NCBI GenBank assembly: GCA_963824095.1
Contig: CAWGNS010000008.1
Span: 2,728,001-2,792,000, forward strand
Source: JBBDWJ01 sp963824095
GTDB taxonomy: Bacteria; Acidobacteriota; Terriglobia; Bryobacterales; UBA6623
DNA: 64,000 bases
Direction: 5' to 3'
Position numbers and translations under genes: made by a program. The notes under the pieces were generated by a model. The model searched no databases and was not told where the DNA came from. It saw only the letters and a program-made list of their open reading frames with translations. Each line of letters starts with the position of its first letter. The first letter of the stretch is position 1. This document shows, one piece after another, positions 16,901 through 25,446 of the stretch.

Positions 16901-17588
16901 ATGGGCATGACCGTGCAGCACGGTGAGGCTTTCGCCAACGACCCGCCCGAAGGCCCGGCGGTGCGGGGTTTTTTGCATTGTCCGCAGCAGGGCAACGGGG
17001 ACGGCTGGGTGCTGACGCACGGCGCCGGAGGCAACAGCGGCTCGCGCCTGCTGGCCGGCCTTGCCGCGGTCGTTCGCCTCCGCGGGCATCTGTGTGTTGC
17101 GCTGCGATCTTCCGTTCCGCCAGGACCGCCGTCAGGGACCGCCCTGGCCGGCCGGCGCCGCCAAAGACCGCCAGGGTTTACGCGCGGCGATGAGCGCGCT
17201 GCGCTCGCGGGTTCCCGGGCGAATGTTTCTCGGAGGGCAATCCTACGGCGGCCGTCAGGCAACCATGCTGGTGGCGGAGGCCGGCGCCGTCGCCGATGGC
17301 CTCGTGCTGCTTTCCTATCCGTTGCATCCGCCGAAATCGCCGGACAAGAAGCGGACCGAGCATTTTCCGCAGTTGCACGTTCCGGCGCTTTTCATCCACG
17401 GAACCAATGATCCTTTCGGAACTCCCGCGGAAATGGAAGCCGCTTTGGAGCTGATCCCGGCGAAGACCAAGCTGGTTTTGGTGGAAGGCGGCGTGCACGG
17501 CCTGGTGGCCAGCAAGGCGTCCGCCGCCGCTTTCGAGAATGTAACCTCGATGGTTCTTTCCGAGTTTCAGTCTTTCTTTGGGAATTGA
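16901..17588 (+). pseudogene. Dienelactone-hydrolase-like alpha/beta hydrolase, frameshifted
   Basis: The protein is split between two frames. The first part, from ATG 16901, has the oxyanion motif THGAGGNSGSRLLAGLA. The second, readable from about 17072, carries the nucleophile elbow GGQSYGGRQ, acid IHGTNDPFGT and histidine GGVHGL of the KANL/DLH-type hydrolases. One extra base near 17069-17073 (in GCGGTCGTTCGCC) explains the break; removing it gives a normal protein of about 228 residues. All catalytic residues survive, so a sequencing or assembly error is as likely as true inactivation. Confidence 0.8.
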
Positions 17589-17674
17589 CTAGCGTCGGGG
17601 AGTCAGGCGATGGTTCTCTGTCAGCCCGCGAGAAGGCGGCGTCAGCCCCGGGAAGGGGCGTTTCCATCTTGATA

Positions 17675-17696
17675 GCCCACGGCCTCGGCCGTGGGC
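17675..17696. repeat. Perfect palindrome GCCCACGGC-4-GCCGTGGGC
   Basis: Nine-base arms around CTCG, located between two convergent genes (hydrolase ending 17588 and membrane protein ending 17868). Same 9-4-9 design as the GCACAGGCA elements. No T-tract, so it is more REP-like than a terminator, though it could stabilise both transcript ends. Confidence 0.5.
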
Positions 17697-17867
17697 AAAC
17701 GCCGCACCCGAATTCCTACCTTGGAGGGGGCGACGATGGCATCATCTCGATTGGCCGCTAGCTCACGCCGACCCCTGTGGACGCTTCGGCCCGCCGGCTT
17801 ACGCCTGCGGCTCTGTCGTTTGGATTCGAGAGAAACGCGGCCGCGGCTTCGTGGATTCGACTCTTGC

Positions 17868-18782
17868 TCACTTCACTTCGTAGTGTTCGAGACGCAGCGC
17901 CGAGACCGCGAAAATGTACATCGCGAAAATCTCCAGCGCAAACGCGGGGAAACCGAGAAAGCCGAGCACGGGCATTTCGAAGATGCGGTACTGCTCCAGA
18001 ATCGGGAACAGGTAGATCCATTTCGCCGACGCCCAATAGTTCCAGAATTCCCACAGGATGCCGCATACCAGGCCCGCCAGCAGCAGCGCCCACAGCCTGG
18101 CTCGATAGCCCTGCGCCAGGTCGCCCCACAGGCTCGGCCGGCGAGCGCGGTAGTTCAGTGGATCGACGACGATGATGAAGCCCAGCCAGACCAGGGCGAA
18201 CAGATAGGCCTGCACGTCGAAGGGAACCAGCAGCGGAACGGTCAGCATCAACAGGCCGGCCACGATCCAGCCGCCGGCGGATTTGCGCGGTTCCGGTGGG
18301 GCGGGGGCCGGCCCGCGCGCTCGAAACTGGGTCGCCAGCAGGAAGTCGGCGGTTTCCAGAACGACCGGCCAGATGGTCGCAAACGACCAGCCGTAGCCGG
18401 CGTAGCGCACCAGCTCGTTACGGGGCAGGCCGATGTAGACCCAGTTGCCCAACTGCTGGTTATAGGCCTCGAATACAAGCCACAGGAAGATGGAAAGCAC
18501 GGCCATCCACACAAAGGCTTGGGGCTCGCTGCGCAGCAAGGATCGGCCGCGAACGCGAAACACCGCGGCGTCCATCGCGAGGATATACCCGGTCCAACAA
18601 ATGGGCGTGAAATAGGTGGCCACCCAGGGCACGCCGGAAAAAAGCAGCACCTCGGCGACGGCGATAATGCCGAGCCCGGCCAGGCCATAGGCCGCAAACG
18701 GCGCGGCTCGGGGCGCCTTGAAGAACAGCGCGGCGAGCCAGACTACGGTGACTGCCGTGAACACCAGTCCGAGGATCACCAT
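17868..18782 (-). CDS. Tryptophan-rich polytopic membrane protein, unknown function
   Basis: 304 residues with about eight transmembrane helices and unusually many Trp and Tyr residues. A striking C-terminal stretch reads CGILWEFWNYWASAKWIY followed by FEMPVLGFLGFPAFALE, with charged residues inside helices (Glu-Phe-Trp-Asn), hinting at a buried polar site. I do not recognise the family with certainty. It starts at ATG 18782, 82 bases from the divergent UvrC-like gene, so the two may share a control region. Confidence 0.75.
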   Translation of the reverse strand: MVILGLVFTAVTVVWLAALFFKAPRAAPFAAYGLAGLGIIAVAEVLLFSGVPWVATYFTPICWTGYILAMDAAVFRVRGRSLLRSEPQAFVWMAVLSIFLWLVFEAYNQQLGNWVYIGLPRNELVRYAGYGWSFATIWPVVLETADFLLATQFRARGPAPAPPEPRKSAGGWIVAGLLMLTVPLLVPFDVQAYLFALVWLGFIIVVDPLNYRARRPSLWGDLAQGYRARLWALLLAGLVCGILWEFWNYWASAKWIYLFPILEQYRIFEMPVLGFLGFPAFALEIFAMYIFAVSALRLEHYEVK

Positions 18783-18864
18783 ACGAGTTCAATTTACACC
18801 GTGCTTTCCCCGGCGGTGTTTCGCCGCGTTACCGACACGGTACGTTACCCTCGTAAGGACGGGC

Positions 18865-19974
18865 ATGGAGCTACCTTTTCAGTTGCCCCTGAGCGCGGAT
18901 CGGGAGCCGGACTTCGACCAGGTTCCCGACGCGCCGGGGGTTTTCCTGTTGCGCTTTGGCGAGGGCCGCCCCTACCTGGGCCGCAGCGGCCTGTTGCGGC
19001 GGCGGCTGAGGCGCATGCTGCGGCCGCGGGCGCAAGGCTCGCGGCTGGCAAACCTGGCGGCGGCGGCGCGCGAGGTTTCCTACCAACCGACCGGCTCGGC
19101 GTTCGAGTCAACGCTGGTGCTCTATGGACTGTCTCGGCAATACCTACCCGAAGACTACCGCCGTTTCCTCAAGCTGCGTCTGGCGCCGCTGGTCAAGGTG
19201 CATCTCAACAATCGCTTCCCGCGGACCTACGTCACCACGCAACTGACCCGCAGCCGGGCCCTGTTCTTCGGGCCGTTTGTGAACCGCGTCACCGCCGAGC
19301 GCTTCGAAAGCGCGTTTCTGGATCTGTTCAAGATTCGCCGCTGCCAGGAAGACCTCGACCCGCGGCCGGATCACCCGGGCTGCATCTACGGCGAAATGGA
19401 AATGTGCCTGCGGCCCTGCCAGGCGCGCTCGAGCGACACCGAATATCAAACCGAGGTGGGGCGCGTGCTTGATTTTCTGGGAAGCCAGGGCGATTCGCTG
19501 GTTCGCGAGATCGAGCAGGCCCGCGACGAGGCCAGCGGCGGGCTGGAATTCGAGGAAGCGGCCCGGCAGCACAAGCGCCTGGAGAAGGTCCGCGAGGCGC
19601 TCAAACTCAAAGAGGAACTGGCGCGCGACCTCGACGCGCTGTTCGCCGTGATTGTGCAGAAGTCGCTGCGGCCCGAGACGGTGGAGCTGTGGTTTGTGAA
19701 TCAGGGCTTCCTGCAGCCCCGCATCCCGTTTTGCTTTGGAGTGGAAGACGGCCGCTCGGTTTCGCTCGACCGGCGGCTGCGCGAAGCGCTCAGCGAAATG
19801 GCGTTTTCCCGAGGCACATCGGCCGAGCGCGCCGACCACCTGGCTTTGCTGCGGCGCTGGTATTACAGTTCGTGGCGGGACGGCGAAATCGTGCTCGTCG
19901 ACCGGCTCGACCGCATCCCTTACCGCAAGCTGGTGAACGCGATCTCGCGGGTGGCGGCGCGCAGCCGCGTCTGA
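18865..19974 (+). CDS. UvrC-like GIY-YIG protein lacking the C-terminal nuclease half
   Basis: 369 residues from ATG 18865 with AAGGAC upstream. Residues 20-100 match a GIY-YIG domain (PGVFLLRFGEGRPYLGRSG, then RRRLRRML). The segment FPRTYVTTQL, FGPFVNRVTAERFESAFLDL, IRRCQ and GCIYGEMEMCLRPCQA follows UvrC closely, including the Cys cluster; EFEEAARQHKRLEKVREAL is the UVR motif for UvrB binding. Full UvrC is about 600 residues; the RNase H-like and helix-hairpin-helix domains are absent. It may make only the 3' incision, like Cho, or have another role. The canonical GIY tyrosine is replaced by Phe (GVF). Confidence 0.85.
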   Translation: MELPFQLPLSADREPDFDQVPDAPGVFLLRFGEGRPYLGRSGLLRRRLRRMLRPRAQGSRLANLAAAAREVSYQPTGSAFESTLVLYGLSRQYLPEDYRRFLKLRLAPLVKVHLNNRFPRTYVTTQLTRSRALFFGPFVNRVTAERFESAFLDLFKIRRCQEDLDPRPDHPGCIYGEMEMCLRPCQARSSDTEYQTEVGRVLDFLGSQGDSLVREIEQARDEASGGLEFEEAARQHKRLEKVREALKLKEELARDLDALFAVIVQKSLRPETVELWFVNQGFLQPRIPFCFGVEDGRSVSLDRRLREALSEMAFSRGTSAERADHLALLRRWYYSSWRDGEIVLVDRLDRIPYRKLVNAISRVAARSRV

Positions 19975-20047
19975 CGGGTCGAGGATCACAAGCGCTGCCG
20001 GCCCGGCGATGTTTCTGGAGCCGGCGCAGGACCGCCGAGGGAGGGGG

Positions 20048-20386
20048 TCAGTGCGCGCGCCGGCCCGGGAAGGGGAGATCGCGGTCGAGCACCCCGCCGC
20101 GGTCGCCTCCGACCGCGTAGCTGACCAGCGGCGACGCCATCAGGTGCAAAGCCAGGCCCAGGCCGAACCACACCTGCCAGCGCGCGAGCATACCGTAGTG
20201 CAGGGGAAAGAATGCAACCAGTTCCAGGTCGAAGCACCAGCGCCACAGGCAGATGCCGAAGCACAACAGGCCGGTGCCGGCGAGAATCAGCGCGAACATC
20301 AGCGCCTGGCCGCGGTTGGGGCGCCGCCCCGTAACGAGGTTTCGTTCCGGCGAAGTACGCAGCCGAACGAGCACGCGCATCATCAT
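20048..20386 (-). CDS. Small membrane protein, unknown function
   Basis: Up to 112 residues. A basic N-terminal tail precedes two clear hydrophobic helices (LMFALILAGTGLLCFGICLW and WFGLGLALHLMASPLVSYAV), with aromatic residues between. The start is uncertain: three consecutive ATGs at 20386-20378 lack a ribosome binding site, and an internal ATG before FALILAG is possible. Unknown family. It converges with the UvrC-like gene. Confidence 0.45.
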   Translation of the reverse strand: MMMRVLVRLRTSPERNLVTGRRPNRGQALMFALILAGTGLLCFGICLWRWCFDLELVAFFPLHYGMLARWQVWFGLGLALHLMASPLVSYAVGGDRGGVLDRDLPFPGRRAH

Positions 20387-20741
20387 AAAAGTACCACAGA
20401 AGTACTATATCGGAGTACTAGATAAATCTTTAGCCTGAAAAACTATTTGGGGCTTGGGAAAGGGCGGATTGGCCACACTCACCGATTCAAACCGTTCTGG
20501 CAAATGGGGTTGGGCACGTGGTGGCGGGGACATGGGCGGTGGCAGCACGAATAGCCCAGCCGGTTACAAAGGGCCGCAGGTTTGGGAAACCCAGCCCTGC
20601 GCTACGGTCTGCCTCCGGATCCTGGCGCGGGGATTCCAGGGCCGGCCATCCGCCTTGCAGTCGGCTTGATACACTGGGGTTCGCCTCTCGGGGCGGTCGC
20701 CGCGCTGCGAGTCCTTTTCGAGACGCTAGGGGAACAAGAAG
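20387..20741. other. Divergent intergenic region with AGTACT repeats
   Basis: 355 bases between the small membrane protein and the oxidoreductase gene. The left 60 bases are AT-rich and hold two palindromic AGTACT units (20401-20406, 20414-20419) plus an AAAGTACC variant just left, and the 9-mer AAAAACTAT at 20438. The remainder is GC-rich with no credible gene or terminator. Confidence 0.5.
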
Positions 20742-21887
20742 GTGGAAAAGATCAAAACCGCTGTCATCGGTACCGGGTTTGTCGGCCGTGTCCACGTGGA
20801 AAACATTCGCCGGCAGCCCGACGTGGAGCTTGCCGCCATCGCGGACCAGTCGAGCGAGTTGGCAAAACAGTTCGGCGAGCAACTGGGCATCGCCCGTGCC
20901 GTGGGGGACTATAAGGAACTTCTGGCCGACCCCTCGATTCAGGCCGTCCACATCTGCACGCCCAACAATACCCACTTTGCCATCGCGAAAGACGCCATCG
21001 AGGCCGGCAAGAACGTGATTTGCGAGAAGCCGCTGGCGATGAGCGTCCAACAGGCGGCGGGGCTGGTCGAGACCGCCAAGGCCAAAGGCGTGGTTCACGC
21101 CACCAGCTATAACCTGCGCTTCTACCCCAACGTGCAGCAGATGCGCCGCATGGTTCAGACCGGCGCCACCGGCGAAGTACTGGCGGTGCAAGGTACCTAT
21201 TCGCAGGATTGGCTCTTCTTCGCGACCGACTACAACTGGCGTTTGGAGCCCGAGGTCGGGGGCAATTCGCGCGCCATGGCCGATATCGGCTCGCACTGGT
21301 GCGACATGGTCGAGCACGTCACCGGCATGAAGATCGCCGCGGTCTGCGCCGAGCTGGCGACCTGGCACCCGGTCCGCAAAAAGCCCAAGAAAGCCATCGA
21401 GACTTACGCTGGCAAGCTGCTCAAGCCCGAGGACTACGAGGACCGCCCGATCAACACCGAAGACTACGGTGCGATCCTGCTGCGCTTCGAAGGGCGGGCG
21501 CGGGGCGCGCTGACTATCAACCAAGTCGCGGCCGGCCGCAAAAACCGCCTGCTGATGGAGGTTTACGGCACCCAGTGCGGCATGGCCTGGGACGGTGAAA
21601 ACCCCAATGAGCTGTGGATCGGCCGGCGCGAGGCCAACAACGAAATCCTGATCAAAGATCCTTCCCTGCTCGACGAGCAGGCGCGCACATTCGCCGACCT
21701 GCCCGGCGGCCACGCCGAAGGCTACGGCGACACGTTCAAGCAGTTTTTCCGCCGCTTCTACGCCGCCATTCGCGACCGCTCGAAGGCCTCGGAACTACCT
21801 ACGTTCGAAGCCGGACTGCGGCAATTGCGTGTCGTCGAGGCGGTGCTGGCCAGCTCGAAACAAGGCGCCTGGGTGGAGGTATCCTAA
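20742..21887 (+). CDS. Gfo/Idh/MocA family NAD(P)-dependent oxidoreductase
   Basis: 381 residues from GTG 20742. The N-terminal Rossmann fold KTAVIGTGFVGRVHVENI is followed by the conserved HICTPNNTHFAIAKDAIEAGKNVICEKPLAM, where the EKP lysine is catalytic. The C-terminal half includes GGNSRAMADIGSHWCDM, with the DIGxHxxD motif of the substrate pocket. Family members oxidise sugars, inositols or related polyols. The substrate is undetermined; the nearby TIM-barrel isomerases would fit a sugar/inositol pathway but are not adjacent. Confidence 0.92.
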   Translation: MEKIKTAVIGTGFVGRVHVENIRRQPDVELAAIADQSSELAKQFGEQLGIARAVGDYKELLADPSIQAVHICTPNNTHFAIAKDAIEAGKNVICEKPLAMSVQQAAGLVETAKAKGVVHATSYNLRFYPNVQQMRRMVQTGATGEVLAVQGTYSQDWLFFATDYNWRLEPEVGGNSRAMADIGSHWCDMVEHVTGMKIAAVCAELATWHPVRKKPKKAIETYAGKLLKPEDYEDRPINTEDYGAILLRFEGRARGALTINQVAAGRKNRLLMEVYGTQCGMAWDGENPNELWIGRREANNEILIKDPSLLDEQARTFADLPGGHAEGYGDTFKQFFRRFYAAIRDRSKASELPTFEAGLRQLRVVEAVLASSKQGAWVEVS

Positions 21888-21990
21888 GCCCTGGGGCGCG
21901 CCCCGCGAAGCTCACCGGTTGCGTTTGGCGGCCGATGCGGATGGGTTCGGCCGATCCGGGCCAAATCTGAGCCGGCGGCCCTTTCATCGC

Positions 21991-22638
21991 ATGTTCACTG
22001 GCATCATTGAAGAAGTCGGCACGGTCGCGGAACTCACCGCGCTCGGCGCCGGCTCCCGGCTGCAGGTGCGGGCCGCGGAGGTTTTGTCGGACCTGCCGAT
22101 TGGCGGCAGCATCGCGGTCAACGGCGTCTGCCTGACGGCCGTGGAGGTTACCGCGGGCTCGTTCGCCGCGGATCTGTCGCCCGAGACGCTGGAGCGCTCG
22201 AATCTGGGCGATCTGCGGCCGTCCTCGCGCGTCAATCTGGAACGCCCGCTGGCGCCGACCTCGCGCCTCAGCGGCCACATTGTCCAGGGGCACGTCGACG
22301 GCGCCGGCGAGTTCCTCGCGCTCGAGGAATTGGGGGACGGCAACTGGTGGCTGCGGGTCCGCGTGCCGCGCGAGTTGCTGCGTTATTTTGTCTACAAAGG
22401 CAGCATCGCTATCGACGGCATCAGCCTGACGATCGCCTCGCTCCAAGACGACGTCGTGGGCGTTGCGCTGATCCCCCACACCTATCGGGAGACCTCGCTG
22501 GCCGGCCTGCGGGCGGGCTCCCGCGTGAATCTGGAATGCGACATCATCGCCAAGCACGTCGAACGTTTGCTGCAGCACCTCGACTTGTCGCCCGCCTCCC
22601 GGTTGCGTGTCGAGCGGCTTCGGGAAGAAGGGTTCTGA
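21991..22638 (+). CDS. ribE: Riboflavin synthase alpha chain
   Basis: 215 residues from ATG 21991. It opens with the invariant MFTGIIEEVGTV and contains the two lumazine-binding repeats, each with the GGSIAVNGVCLTA / KGSIAIDGISLTI pattern, plus SGHIVQGHVDG. It dismutates two 6,7-dimethyl-8-ribityllumazine molecules to riboflavin. The other rib genes are absent here, and the 103-base leader shows no FMN riboswitch. Length is typical. Confidence 0.96.
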   Translation: MFTGIIEEVGTVAELTALGAGSRLQVRAAEVLSDLPIGGSIAVNGVCLTAVEVTAGSFAADLSPETLERSNLGDLRPSSRVNLERPLAPTSRLSGHIVQGHVDGAGEFLALEELGDGNWWLRVRVPRELLRYFVYKGSIAIDGISLTIASLQDDVVGVALIPHTYRETSLAGLRAGSRVNLECDIIAKHVERLLQHLDLSPASRLRVERLREEGF

Positions 22639-22777
22639 GCCCCTTTGCGGCACGTCCGGTAGCGGCCGGCCGGGGGCCCGAACCACCCGATGGCCGTTGT
22701 TCGCCGGCGAACAAAACGCTACGATTTGTCGCCTGAAAGCGGCCAGGGCGCTGCTAAACTAGACCTTGCGGTTAGTC

Positions 22778-22790
22778 CCTCAAATTGAGG
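22778..22790 (+). promoter_or_regulatory. Perfect 13-base palindrome before the cyclophilin lipoprotein gene
   Basis: CCTCAA-A-TTGAGG ends two bases before the AGGAG ribosome binding site of the gene at 22803. It could be an operator or a small hairpin affecting translation. Confidence 0.35.
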
Positions 22791-22802
22791 TAGGAGTAAC
22801 GA

Positions 22803-23552
22803 ATGAAAGCGCTGCGATTTCTGTTCTTGTTGATTCCCGTACTCGGCCTGCTGATTGCGTCCGGCTGTGGAGGCTCGCCTCCGCCGCCCGAGGAAAAGGC
22901 CCCGCCGGAAACCAAGGCCGAGCCGGCCACGCCGCCGCCCGCCGAGGAAGCCCCCGCGGAAGCTCCGGCCGAGAAGAAGGAAGCGCCGCCGGCCGCCGAA
23001 AAGAAGGCTGAGCCGCAGAGCAAGAAGGCCGAGCCCGCCGGCAACCCGGTGGTGGCGATGGAGACCTCCAAGGGAACCATCAAGATCGAGCTTTATCCCG
23101 ACAAGGCCCCCGAAACCGTGGCTAATTTCCTGCGCTACGTCGACGACGGGTTCTACAACGGCACCATCTTCCACCGCGTTATCAAGAGATTCATGATTCA
23201 AGGCGGCGGATTAACGCCCGATATGAACGAGAAGGCGACCCGCGGCCCGATCAAGAATGAGTCCGCCAACGGCCTGGCGAATCTTCGCGGCACCATTGCG
23301 ATGGCCCGCACCGCCGACCCCCACAGCGCGACTTCGCAGTTCTTCATCAACCACGTCAACAACAGCGGGACGTTGGACCGCGGCGCGCGGGACGAATGGG
23401 GCTATTGCGTGTTCGGGAAAGTCATCGACGGGCTCGATGTCGTGGACGCGATCGCGGAAGTCCCCACGGGCAACAAGGGTCAATACAGCAACGTTCCCCT
23501 CGATCCGGTAGTCATCAAGTCGGTGCGCCGGGTCTCGGCTTCGGCAACGTAG
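22803..23552 (+). CDS. Lipoprotein peptidyl-prolyl cis-trans isomerase (cyclophilin)
   Basis: 249 residues with AGGAG ribosome binding site. A lipoprotein signal with lipobox IASGC is followed by a 55-residue Pro/Ala/Glu/Lys-rich spacer (PPPPEEKAPPETKAEP and similar), then a cyclophilin domain from about residue 80: VVAMETSKGTIKIELYPDKA, DDGFYNGTIFHRVIKRFMIQ and HSATSQFFINH. The catalytic Arg (FHRV) and the Phe/Gln/Phe core are present. It likely acts in the periplasm, anchored to a membrane with the spacer spanning the cell wall. A cytoplasmic paralog follows directly. Confidence 0.93.
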   Translation: MKALRFLFLLIPVLGLLIASGCGGSPPPPEEKAPPETKAEPATPPPAEEAPAEAPAEKKEAPPAAEKKAEPQSKKAEPAGNPVVAMETSKGTIKIELYPDKAPETVANFLRYVDDGFYNGTIFHRVIKRFMIQGGGLTPDMNEKATRGPIKNESANGLANLRGTIAMARTADPHSATSQFFINHVNNSGTLDRGARDEWGYCVFGKVIDGLDVVDAIAEVPTGNKGQYSNVPLDPVVIKSVRRVSASAT

Positions 23553-23723
23553 CGGCGCCAACACTAGCGGCGGCGCGGGGACCGGCATTGGCGCCCCTCC
23601 CCGGCGCGCGGCGGCGGGCCCTGATTCGCCGCGCAAACGCCCCGATTGGCTCGCGCCATGGCCCCCGCGGAGAGCATCGCTCCCGGGACCATCCCATAAA
23701 AATCACATTGCGAGGAAATCAAC

Positions 23724-24239
23724 GTGTCTGAGGCATCCAACCCCGTCGTCATCCTGACGACTTCCAAAGGCCCCATCAAGATCGAGCTGCATGCCGACAA
23801 GGCTCCTGAAACGGTCGAGAACTTCCTGAAGTACGTCGACGACGGGTTTTTCGACGGCACGATCTTTCACCGCGTGATCGACAATTTCATGATCCAGGGC
23901 GGCGGCTTCACCCCCGAAATGCAGCAGAAACCCACGATGCCCCCGGTCCAAAACGAGGCCGACAAGGGGCTGAAGAACGGCCGCGGTACTATCGCCATGG
24001 CGCGCACATCCGACCCGCACAGCGCCACCTCGCAGTTTTTCATCAACACCGGGAAAGCGAATGAATTCCTCAACCACTCCGGAAAAACTTCTCAAGGCTG
24101 GGGCTACTGTGCCTTCGGTGAAGTGATCGATGGGATGAGCGTGGTGGATGAGATTTCCGTCGTGAAGACCGGCCGCCACGGCATGCACAACGACGTTCCG
24201 CAGGAGCCGGTTGTGATTGAAACGGTGCGGCGGGCTTAG
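23724..24239 (+). CDS. Cytoplasmic peptidyl-prolyl cis-trans isomerase (cyclophilin)
   Basis: 171 residues from GTG 23724, preceded by a GAGG site. It has no signal and begins directly with the cyclophilin fold: VVILTTSKGPIKIELHADKA, DDGFFDGTIFHRVIDNFMIQ, GTIAMARTSDPHSATSQFF. It is clearly paralogous to the lipoprotein at 22803, differing mainly in the missing export tail, so the pair probably arose by tandem duplication to serve the cytoplasm and the envelope. PpiB-like. Confidence 0.93.
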   Translation: MSEASNPVVILTTSKGPIKIELHADKAPETVENFLKYVDDGFFDGTIFHRVIDNFMIQGGGFTPEMQQKPTMPPVQNEADKGLKNGRGTIAMARTSDPHSATSQFFINTGKANEFLNHSGKTSQGWGYCAFGEVIDGMSVVDEISVVKTGRHGMHNDVPQEPVVIETVRRA

Positions 24240-24299
24240 GCCGTCGGCGCGTCCGTGACCCCGGCGCGGGGTCTTGCCGTCGAACTATAGCGGGGAGCG

Positions 24300-24343
24300 G
24301 GCCGCCCTTTCGGGGCGGCCGACAGGCGGGAGCGCCTGTCTCT
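24300..24343. repeat. Double palindrome between convergent genes, copy 1 of GACAGGCG element
   Basis: A GGCCGCCC-5-GGGCGGCC hairpin (24300-24320) abuts the element GACAGGCGGGAGCGCCTGTC (24321-24340), itself a palindrome with ACAGGCG/CGCCTGT arms, followed by TCTACC. The second part recurs at 45535-45558 (inverted) and 61077-61100. It lies between a plus and a minus gene end and may serve as a shared transcript end. Confidence 0.65.
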
Positions 24344-24384
24344 ACCTTCCGCAGGCCGAACCCCAGCCTTTGCCGGGCTTGCCG

Positions 24385-25446
24385 TCAGATCCGCAAAACG
24401 TCCGCCGCGTAGGCGATGCACTTGCGGATATTCTCTTCCTCGAGACTCAACTGCTGCTCGGGGCTCAACTGGCCGATGCGCGGCAGCGGCTTGGAGGGCT
24501 TGTTGTTCCTCACCATCACCAGCGTCTTCGCCAGGTTCTGGCCCGGCAGCGCGGCGAAGGTCGTCCAATACTTGTCGGTGAACACCGGCACCTCGAGCGG
24601 ATCGCGGGTGATCATTTCGAGGGTGAACCGCGTATTGGGTTGCGACCGCTGGATGATTGCGACAATTTTTTTCAGGTCGAGAAAACCCTCTCCAAAGGGC
24701 ACTTCCGAGAGCAGAAAGCCGTTCTCGTATTCCTCGACGGCCATGTCTTTGAGGTGCACCGAATAGGCATAGGGCGCAAGGACCTCGACGGTGCGCAGCG
24801 GGTCGTCGAGCAGCGCGATGTTGTTGCCGGTGTCGAGCGTCACGCCGACCGACTCGCTGCTGAGTCTCTTCAACAGCTCGACCAACTCATCCACGCGCCA
24901 GTCCTTGTGATTCTCGATGGCGAGCTTCATGCGCTGCCGGCGCACGATGGGTTCGGCGAGTGTTAGCGATTTCCAGGCCTGTTGCGAGAATTGCGTGAAG
25001 GCTTCGACCGTGTCGAAGGTCTCGTAGCGCCGCCGGCTGAGCGTCACCGCGCGCAGCGCCAGCGCGCCGGCCTCCCTGGCCGCCTGGACGGCCTTTTTGA
25101 AGTCGTCCAGGTCGCCTTGCTCGCGCGGGAGCTGAACCGCGGCCTCTACATACATGCCGTATTTTTCCGCCAGGCCTCGGAGCTTGTTCGCGTAGCCGCG
25201 GTCGTTGGACGGCAGATGCGCCTGCACCCCGCCAGCGCCGATTTCGCGGCTATGTTCGAGCATGTTCAACGGATCGGTGAGCGGCTCTTTGGTCCCCGAG
25301 CGGCGGTCGGCTTGCGAACGCAGGCTGTAGGAAGAATTGCCGATCCCCATGCCCGTTTTGGGCCCCTGGGCCCGGCCGGTGGGAGCGGCAGCGGTCCAGG
25401 CGGCCGCCGCGGCTCCGTATTGCATCAGTTGTCTGCGTGTGATCAT
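24385..25446 (-). CDS. Tat-exported TIM-barrel isomerase/epimerase-like protein
   Basis: 353 residues from ATG 25446. A twin-arginine type signal (MITRRQLMQYGAAAAAWTAA) leads a xylose isomerase-like TIM barrel with metal-site motifs KLAIENHKDWRVDE, GVTLDTGNNIALL and SVHLKDMAVEEY. Start and stop choices are set by coupling: its ATG overlaps the stop of the upstream PhyH gene by four bases (ATGA). The two are therefore co-translated and likely act on one substrate, an idea not testable from sequence alone. It is longer than the barrel at 15.5 kb. Confidence 0.9.
   Translation of the reverse strand: MITRRQLMQYGAAAAAWTAAAPTGRAQGPKTGMGIGNSSYSLRSQADRRSGTKEPLTDPLNMLEHSREIGAGGVQAHLPSNDRGYANKLRGLAEKYGMYVEAAVQLPREQGDLDDFKKAVQAAREAGALALRAVTLSRRRYETFDTVEAFTQFSQQAWKSLTLAEPIVRRQRMKLAIENHKDWRVDELVELLKRLSSESVGVTLDTGNNIALLDDPLRTVEVLAPYAYSVHLKDMAVEEYENGFLLSEVPFGEGFLDLKKIVAIIQRSQPNTRFTLEMITRDPLEVPVFTDKYWTTFAALPGQNLAKTLVMVRNNKPSKPLPRIGQLSPEQQLSLEEENIRKCIAYAADVLRI

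Noticed and set aside
21888..21990. FMN riboswitch ahead of riboflavin synthase
   Set aside because: The gap is about 100 bases, GC-rich and lacks the conserved RFN motifs.
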